From Dryomyza anilis (taxonomy: Eukaryota; Arthropoda; Insecta; Diptera; Dryomyzidae): DNA of 64,000 nt. Below are positions 57,178-64,000 of this stretch, one piece after another. The stretch is taken from positions 50,695,170-50,759,169 of the forward strand of contig OX638133.1 of NCBI GenBank assembly GCA_951804985.1, in the 5' to 3' direction. Each line of letters starts with the position of its first letter. Position 1 is the stretch's first letter. A model generated the notes under the pieces. It did not search any database. It saw only the letters and a program-made list of their open reading frames with translations, and was not told the DNA's origin. Position numbers and translations under genes: made by a program.

Positions 57178-58190
57178 AATAGACAAAACAATGTTGTTTT
57201 TCTTTTCTTCACTACGCTAGTTCGTACATCGATTGTGCATATGCACTGTGCTAATCGCATTATTATTTTTGTTTTACTTTTATACATAGTTTTTTGTTAA
57301 TTTAAAATCATGAAGTTTTTCTTATGTTAAGTTCTATGTGCATTATTTCATTTAACTTATAAAAACAAAACAAAATTAATATATAAACATTTTCACAGTG
57401 TACCTCATTTAGCTGATATTGCTTTTTATGTTTTTTTTTCACAAATCCGCTGATTCGTTTGAAAGTGCAACAACAACAAAAATGCGAATAAAACAACATC
57501 CAAGCTTTTGATAGAATTTTTGGCGGGGAATTTTTTGTACCACAAAGAAAACTCGTTGTAGTTGCCAACTAGATTGCTCTACTAGATACATGTAGTGTGG
57601 TGCCATGCGACTATCTGTTGTCATGCGTCTGTCCGTTGTCATGCGTCTGTCTGTTGTCATGAGTCTGTTTGTTGCCATGCGATGATACAGGATAGCAACG
57701 AAGAGTTGTCGTTGTGAAAGTGTGTGTATACGCATCGTAATTCGTTATTGTTGTATGTATTCTCTTCTTTCTGTTAGTGTTCGCTATGTAGCGTTTGAGT
57801 TTGTGTTCGCAAAGATAAATGTTACCCTGCAAGATATTATTTGTGTACTCTTGACATAGAGTACGTGTAGCATACGGATTTTTTAATCTCTGACGAAATA
57901 TGTCTAAACAGAAATATGTCTATACGAAATATTCCTTATATTTTTATGAACGTATATGTTCATTTTATTATGGCCTTGAATTGTCTCTTCAACAGTACTT
58001 GATTTATACAATTATTTTTTATTAGTTAGTTCTTGTTAAAATATAATTCAAATTTTTATGTTATTGTATTTTTTCTAATAAAATAATTTATTTTTGTTAA
58101 AGAAATTTAAAATAAGTAACTTAAATACAATTAGTGTTCAAATTCTGTTCGATTTCATAATTAATATGCAGTTTAAAATATTTGTCGTCG
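57178..58190. repeat. Right part of repeat X copy 1 (arm shared with copy 2)
   Basis: Inverted at 61385-62728. Contains about four units of an 18-bp tandem repeat (GTTGTCATGCGTCTGTCY) around 57615-57675, also present in the other arm as GACAGACGCATRACAAC. Frames here (repeated Val-Met-Arg-Leu-Ser) are spurious. Confidence 0.7.
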
Positions 58191-58312
58191 ATTTTGTATT
58201 TATAATTTAAAAAGTTAGATTTTGCAAGCCAGAGCGAGAAAGGCAAGAACAAGACCAAGAGCATAGTTACCTTTTTTTTTGTCTTGTTCTTGCAATTGAT
58301 CATCACTACCTT

Positions 58313-59569
58313 GTGATAATCGCCCCATATATATACAACTGGGCCAGCGTTGGCGCAGTACTGGAGCCAGTATTACCAATGCTGGCATCCAATACTGGTC
58401 CCTTTGTTCGCCAGTACTGTGCTATATAATTATCTGTTAAGTCAACTAATTTTTGGTTAGGTCTCATGTTGAATTTAGTTGCCGTGGCATTGGAAACAAA
58501 AATTTTGAAAATGGATAAAAAGTGTGTTTCCCCAATCAATGTTGCAGTTGCTTCAACTAATAGTTGGTTACGCTTCATACTATTGTTTACCACAAATAAA
58601 TTTCAGTTGAAACTGACTAAATTTGGTAGATGCAAATGAATATTCGTTGAAACAACTGCACGTCAAGCAATTATTTTTTTGTGTGTATATGTTATGAAAT
58701 AATTATTTAAAATGATAAAATTTTTAAATATAGGTAATTTAAAAAAAATAACCAAAACAAATCTGTTAAAACAAATCTGAAATCTATTATTATCATTATA
58801 TTAATACTTTACATAAAATTGTTGTAACTAACAACTTTCTTGACGATGAATCTCAAATATGGTGTATAATAATGGTAAAACCTCTATTAATTGAGAAGTG
58901 GTTGGCATTTAAATTTTATTAATTATATTCTATACAGAAACCCTCTAAAGCTTTTTTTATACAATAAGTTGTTACTGATTAAAATACTTTCCTTTTTTGC
59001 CTTAGTAGCATTTTTAATATAATGCTATGAAATAACAACAAAATTATATTCGTAGGAAAAATTAGAAAACGAAAAAAGGTTTGTGTTAGAATGCTACTCT
59101 TTTTTAAACCGCCATATTTCAAACCTAGGATTGTTTATTAGGATAAAAAATAAGCTATGCAATTTTTTTTTTAATTTTAACAACGCGAACACGTACCTGT
59201 GCGGATTCTGCAAACTTATCATTGTACTAAATTCAGAATTGTACTAGGAGGTAAAATTTTGGCTATTCCGAAAATTATATTTTTATATGTTATCGATTTT
59301 CGATAGTTTTATAATATTTTATAAAATGTTGTTCATAAATGAAATGCACGCCGTTAATTAAGACACTGTTCATTATATACACCGTGGTGCAAACTATATT
59401 CGCACCATTTTTATAAGCGATTCTCTACTTCCAAAAAATATTTTTAAGACATACAAAAGTGGTTAAAAGCTCATGCAAAAAAAAAACTATTTCTTGAAAG
59501 AATATCTGATATTTGTTTTTTTTTTGTAACCGTGTTAATTAAATGTTTGTTTTCACAGTGGTGCACAAC
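58313..59569. other. Non-coding, with hairpin near 58354-58422
   Basis: GCGCAGTACTGG and CCAGTACTGTGC face each other, with nested CCAGTATT and AATACTGG. From 59380 to 59560, CCGTGGTGCAAAC and CACAGTGGTGCAC flank a short AT-rich block that has an inverted relative near 61240-61330 (AGTGGTGCACTATG, TTTTTTTGCATGAGCTTTTAA). No gene. Confidence 0.4.
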
Positions 59570-59571
59570 TA

Positions 59572-60413
59572 CACTAAGAAACAAAGATGATTATCAGAAA
59601 TATCACAGCCCTAAATATCAAGTTATTTACAAATTATTTAGATTGTATTTGAGACAACCACCTCTCAAACATCCGTCAAATACAATAAATATTTTTAACA
59701 ACCATCTTTCAAATTTACGATTATGTATAGCAACCATCAATTAAACATCTTACAAAAAGAAAATAGTTGATGAGTATTTGGAAAAGGTACTCCATTAGAA
59801 TTCGCGGAGTAATTTTCATTGAATTGAAAGAAAATTAATCAAATGTATTTTTAATTATTATAGAATTAAAACAGTATCCTGTTTAACCATCGACATTATA
59901 AATCCTTCGAAGATAAAATTGTACAACGACTAGAAATTTCTTCGCAGAAGAACCAAGTCCGACCGGCGAAGCTGTCATCAAAGTAAACTCTAAAAAAATA
60001 TCTTCCATCACGTGTTGATAATTTAAATCACAGGATATTTTATTTTCACTTTTACCATTAAAATGTAATATTTGAGTTGGCACTTTTTTACACCATTTGA
60101 TTTACTTAATTGTTGTGGATAAATTAAGCGTAAGGAAAAAGTACGCCATTTTCCTTTTTTATGTTAGTCAAATGTCAAAATACCTTAAAAGAACTCTGGA
60201 TGTTTGCTATCAGTCAACTGTTAATATCTCAATTTTCATTGTTGTTGTGGCAAACATCTCGTAACTATCTGCATATACGTCATATTTAAAAAATATTAAT
60301 AGTTTTGCTGCAACATTATTGAAACTTATAGGATGTTTGAATATTTGCTACAAGGCGTGCATTTAAATGGATACTTGCAGCAAGACTTTCATAAACATCT
60401 TGTTTTCTTAGTG
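59572..60413. mobile_element. MITE-2, 842 bp, TA target duplication
   Basis: Ends CACTAAGAAACAAAGATG and the complement of CACTAAGAAAACAAGATG, flanked by TA (59570-59571, 60414-60415). Interior AT-rich without a transposase; the motif CATC(T/C)T or GGATGTTTG recurs near both ends. Non-autonomous, Tc1/mariner-like by its TA duplication. Confidence 0.82.
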
Positions 60414-60415
60414 TA

Positions 60416-61384
60416 TAGATGCAATTTAATAAATAACACAAAATGACATATTATTTCAAGTTAGACCTATTGTATTATTTTAATTTGATATTATTTATAT
60501 TATGAAATATTCTTTAAGCTTATTCGCACTTATTCGCAAATTGACTCCCAAGCTTCAATCACATCCATTTTCAAGCGTGATTTTTTTCGTATTGCTTGTT
60601 TTCAACAAACATTTTTCGGAACATCATTCCTCAGATATCTTTATGGCCAAAATTATAAAAAGTTTTCAGATTATTATTTATTTTAATTTTGTACACGGAG
60701 GGAAATAAAATTCTAAACCCCGAGAAAAATAGTAGAATTTGACTAATATCAATTAAATACTACTAAAATTAAAGAATTTGTCATATGATGGATATCAAGA
60801 AAGCAAATTGCTTAGTTGTCAAAAAAGTAGACAAACTTTATGTATTTTCAGAAGTTAATTTATTGATTATTAAAAACCAAAAATAACACGCAAAATTGTT
60901 GCTGTTTTCATCGATATTGCTCTGTCTGTAATATTCGCTCGTATGCTTTGTTTTGCGAGGTCTCCATCTGTTTGTTAGTCTGTCTGTTGAAAGTAACTAA
61001 GCTAAATTTTTATAGATATTCAGACATTAAGTTCTTAGGTATCAAAAAAGTAACTAAGTACAATTTGTCTGAATACAGATTTTTTTTTCTTTTTTCAAAA
61101 ACACCAAATTTGCAAAAGTTACGCTAAAAAGGTGGCAAATGTTGCAATGCAAATTTATTCACAATTAATATATCACGTTTACCCAGTATTTGTTAATTCA
61201 CGTGTTAATTCATGTAATCGTATTCTAAAGTGAAACAATTTGAAATAGTGGTGCACTATGAAAATAAACTTTTAATGACCACGGTTACAAAAAAAGATAT
61301 ATTTTTTTTGCATGAGCTTTTAACAACTTTTGAATGTTTTTAATTTAAATAATTTGTTCGAAGCAGAGAATCTTTCAAAATTTT
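60416..61384. other. No recognised gene
   Basis: AT-rich. GAGCTTTTAACAACTTTTGAATG (61313) mirrors TACAAAAGTGGTTAAAAGCTC (59452), so a decayed inverted pair flanks MITE-2. No frame longer than 68 codons looks real. Confidence 0.35.
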
Positions 61385-63105
61385 AAATAATATATGGTAG
61401 ACAAATATCTTAAACTGCATATTAATTATGAAAGCGAATAGAATTTGTACACTAATTGTATTAAGTTTACTTATTTTTTCCATATTTTCAATGTATTCAA
61501 CCAAAAATAAATTGTTTTACTAACACAAGAATTAAAAATCCAATAACATAAAAATTTGAAATATATTTTAAAAAACATTAACAAATAAAAAAATAATTGT
61601 ATAAATCAAGTGATGCTGACGAGATAATTCAAATTCTCAAGGCCGTAGCTCGTCTGGTAAGTGCGTTGGACTACGAGCGCAAAAGTCGCTGGTGCGTTCG
61701 ACTACAAGCCGAAAGGTCCGCGGTTCGATTCCTAACGACTACCAACATCTTTTTCATAAAAAACATTTTTCTATGCGACGCTACCTCTCGGTAGTAAATG
61801 GCAAACCTACGAGAGTAAAACATTGCCTATGAAAAGCTTTCACCCGCCATTCGGATTCGGCAATAAACTGTAGGTCGCACCAATTTGAGTACAAAAATAT
61901 AACATACACAGCTCAAATGGTGAGAGAGCTCGGCCGAAGTGCTATACAGTACTGTAGCGCCAAACTATTATATTATTATATATTTCTGTTATCGTCAGAG
62001 ATTAAAAAAAACCTTACGCTACACGTACCGTCAAGAGAACACAAACACTATATTGCAGAATAACATTTATCTTTGCGAACACAAACTCAAACACAACCTC
62101 AAACACAACAAAGCGAATACTAACAGAAAGAAGAGAATACAATAATAACGAATTAAGATACGTATTCACACACTTTCTCAACGACAACTTTTTGTTGCTA
62201 CCCTGTATCATTGCATGGCAATAAACAGGCGCATCACAATCGACAGACGCATAACAACAGACAGACGCATGACAACAGAGATTCGCATGGCACCACACGA
62301 CATGTATGTATCTAGTACATATCTAGTATGTATCCAGTTGGCAACAACAACAACGAGTTTTCTTTGTTGTACAAAAAATGTCCCACCAAAAATTCTATCA
62401 AAAGCTTGGATGCTGCTTTATTCGCATTTTTGTTGTTGTTGCACTTTTAAACGAATCAACGGATTTGTGACAAAAAAACAAAACTACAAAAAGAAATATT
62501 AGCCAAAGGAGGTACACTATTAAAATGTTCATATATTATTTATTTTTAAATGTTAAATGAAATAATGCACATAGAACTTAAGTTAAGAAAAACTTCATGA
62601 TTTTACCATTAACAAAAAACTATGCATAAAAGTAAAAAAATAATAATGTTAAATTTCAGTGCATATGCATAATCGATGAACGAACTAGCGTAGCGAAGAA
62701 AAGAGAAACAACATTATTTTGTCTATATTTGGATTCGATTTACCGCTTCGATTTACCGCTTCAAAAGTGCTTCACAGACCTTATTTTTAAGATGATTATA
62801 TTCTTTAGCCTTGAAAAACACAGAAGAATAAAAACACAGATCTCCGTTAATGTTCATGTTCACAAATATTATCCGCGTTTGGCATTGTTACTCGTTGTTC
62901 AATATTTAGTAATATCATGAATTGTTTTGAATTTCATTATTACCATCAAAACTTAATAAATACATTAAAATGATTAACAAAAAAAAGGCAAGAGTCTTGC
63001 ATAGGTGTTAGTCTTGCACTTGTTCTTATTCTTGCTCATGCAAGAAAATCTCCATTTTGTTCTCGCTCTTGTTCTTGCAGTAAATGCAAGAACACAAGTC
63101 TTTTC
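61385..63105 (-). mobile_element. Long repeat X, copy 2, inverted
   Basis: Inverted relative to copy 1: 61385-62728 matches 57178-58190 (interrupted by a SINE), and 62830-63105 matches 55610-55860 (GAACAAGAGCGAGAACAA, TTCATGATATTACTAAATATT). The middle block of copy 1 is absent. Copy 2 ends where mini-me copy 2 begins, so it lacks the TAGTGATGATCAA end. Confidence 0.65.
61641..61984 (+). mobile_element. tRNA-derived SINE copy 2
   Basis: Same family as 56403-56708, inserted in repeat X copy 2. The tRNA-like head has A box TAGCTCGTCTGG, then a 31-bp tandem duplication (GTGCGTTGGACTACGAGC / GTGCGTTCGACTACAAGC), then B box GGTTCGATTCC. The body and ATTATT tail match copy 1. The target duplication was not recognised. 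Confidence 0.82.
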
Positions 63106-63202
63106 GCCGGAAAACATTATTATCATGTATTTGAGCATGATATCAATATATATTTGACCAAAAAAGTTTACCTAAGCACGTATACATAAAAATTGATCTT
63201 TA

Positions 63203-63422
63203 CACCCAAAAAAAAATTCCCTCAAATCCCATTAAAATTGGTCAATAGGACAATGATTGATTTAATAGTATACAAAAAATAAATCTTTTCATATAAACTC
63301 AATGGCAATGTCATGGTATATTCTAGTATTTATTGGTATTTTCCGATTAAAATAATAATGTGTCCTATTGACTATTTTTAATAGTAAAAAACTATTATTT
63401 AAATAGTATTTTTTTCTGAGGG
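63203..63422. mobile_element. MITE-1 copy 2, inside mini-me copy 2
   Basis: 220 bp, ends CACCCAAAAAAAA and CTGAGGG, flanked by TA at 63201-63202 and 63423-63424. Mini-me copy 1 has the uninterrupted site (ATCTTTATATGTACA at 33296-33310). Confidence 0.92.
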
Positions 63423-63576
63423 TATATGTACATTTTATATGAGGTATTTGAACATAAGTGGTCGGATTATAGGTCACAATGGACCGATCTCGCACATACA
63501 GCGTAGGTATATTAGTAATCTAAGTTTTAAGTTTCATTTATCTAGATCTTCAATTTTAAAAGTAGTAGGGATTTCA

Positions 63577-63618
63577 ACAGACAGACAGACAGACAGACGG
63601 ACAGACAGACAGACGGAC
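63577..63618 (+). repeat. GACA tetranucleotide run
   Basis: About ten GACA units with two GACG variants, ending at the mini-me core. Longer than in copy 1. Confidence 0.9.
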
Positions 63619-63757
63619 ATCGCTAAATCAACTCAGGAGGTCATGCTGATCAAGAATATATACACTTTTCCATACCGGAGATGCTTCCTTCTGGGTGTTA
63701 CAAACGGCGTACCAAACTGAATATACCCTTTCACTCTTAGTGTAGGGTATAAAAAAC

Positions 63758-64000
63758 ATTCTGTATATGAACTATTCTTCGTATATACGAATCGCACCAT
63801 TTGAGCGAAATTTATAATTGTTCATAATTGTTATGAATTGCGTTCATTGAGGTATTCATATTTAATTTTTGAGGCAAAGCAGCGCAGCCTCCACGTCACG
63901 TGCAATTCAGCCGAGCATAAAGGCGATACTAAAAAATAAAAAACCTGACCATCAAAAGGAGCATAGAAAATACAACACAAAGTAGGTATTTTTGTGTATG
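63758..64000. other. No recognised feature
   Basis: AT-rich with a short palindromic TCGTATATACGA at 63778. No frame or repeat identified. Confidence 0.3.

Larger units (their letters stand above)
55571..58312 (+). mobile_element. Long repeat X, copy 1
   Basis: Begins TAGTGATGATCAA and ends in its complement TTGATCATCACTA, with TTCTTGTTCTTGC-like Cys-rich strings just inside each end. Much of it (55610-55860 and 57178-58190) recurs inverted at 61385-63100. The 1.3 kb in the middle (55861-57177) is not in copy 2 and is itself an inverted-repeat structure with a SINE. No reading frame of note. Probably a non-autonomous DNA element with a nested insertion. Confidence 0.55.
63106..63757 (+). mobile_element. 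mini-me/DINE-1-like element, copy 2
   Basis: Matches copy 1 from its AAGTCTTTTGCCGGAAAAC position (33192) to the terminal GTGTAGGGTATAAAA; the first 175 bp of copy 1 are absent. It holds MITE-1 copy 2 and a longer GACA run (63577-63618) before the same CATCGCTAAATC core. Copies differ by few bases outside the insertion. Confidence 0.85.

Noticed and set aside
57439..57735. Frame with repeated RLMTTDRRMTTD peptide
   Set aside because: Translation of an 18-bp tandem repeat within repeat X; no conserved coding evidence and opposite-strand counterpart in copy 2.
63577..63618. CRISPR-like or coding repeat
   Set aside because: A simple GACA microsatellite inside a mini-me element; there are no spacers.

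Overview
This window looks like heterochromatin-like or repeat-island DNA of a fly (Diptera, probably Schizophora). It is very AT-rich. I find no host gene, rRNA gene, functional tRNA gene or CRISPR array. Nearly everything recognisable is a transposable element or its wreckage: Ty3/gypsy LTR elements (including one with an errantivirus-like env), LOA-like, RTE-like and CR1/jockey-like LINEs, mini-me/DINE-type elements with GACA repeats, TA-flanked MITEs, a hAT-type element, a foldback element and a tRNA-derived SINE. The mini-me/DINE core and the errantivirus-like env point to a fly. The species cannot be fixed from this sequence alone.

Layout. 1-2.1 kb: a LINE reverse transcriptase fused to the 3' part of an LTR with its primer-binding site. 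2.1-7.8 kb: leader-like DNA, a 208-bp MITE, a minus-strand LINE fragment, a dispersed repeat and a possible 1.65-kb DNA transposon. 7.8-12.1 kb: an almost intact CsRn1-clade Ty3/gypsy element with LTRs differing at two positions, broken only by one stop in gag and one in pol. 12.3-14.3 kb: an inverted copy of the dispersed repeat and a 5'-truncated LOA-like LINE. 14.3-38.9 kb: one nested block. Element A (outer Ty3/gypsy) is interrupted inside its reverse transcriptase by element B (16150-31189, same family, 4-bp duplication GTGG). B itself carries a 4.1-kb LOA-like LINE with a 13-bp target duplication. A then resumes with RNase H and integrase, and carries a mini-me element and a 2.8-kb hAT-type element with a perfect 8-bp duplication before its 3' LTR.

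38.9-42.6 kb: a minus-strand gag relic, a long TA microsatellite, a 1.6-kb foldback element and a LINE scrap. 42.6-52.7 kb: a minus-strand LOA-like LINE split by element C (45651-52346, duplication ATAC), a Ty3/gypsy relative of A and B that keeps gag and protease but lacks reverse transcriptase and integrase. 52.7-55.6 kb: endonuclease and RTE-like LINE relics on the minus strand. 55.6-64 kb: two inverted copies of one long repeat, two SINE copies, an 842-bp MITE, and a second mini-me copy holding a second copy of the 208-bp MITE.

The genes here serve only the elements: capsid (gag), protease, reverse transcriptase/RNase H/integrase, envelope, and LINE endonuclease/RT/RNase H. Most are broken by stops and frameshifts. 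The most unusual item is a three-exon reading frame on the antisense strand of element B, just upstream of env and divergent from it. It has consensus splice sites, phase-consistent joins and one internal stop. An antisense spliced gene in an insect errantivirus-like element is not something I recognise, and it is my main candidate for something undescribed.
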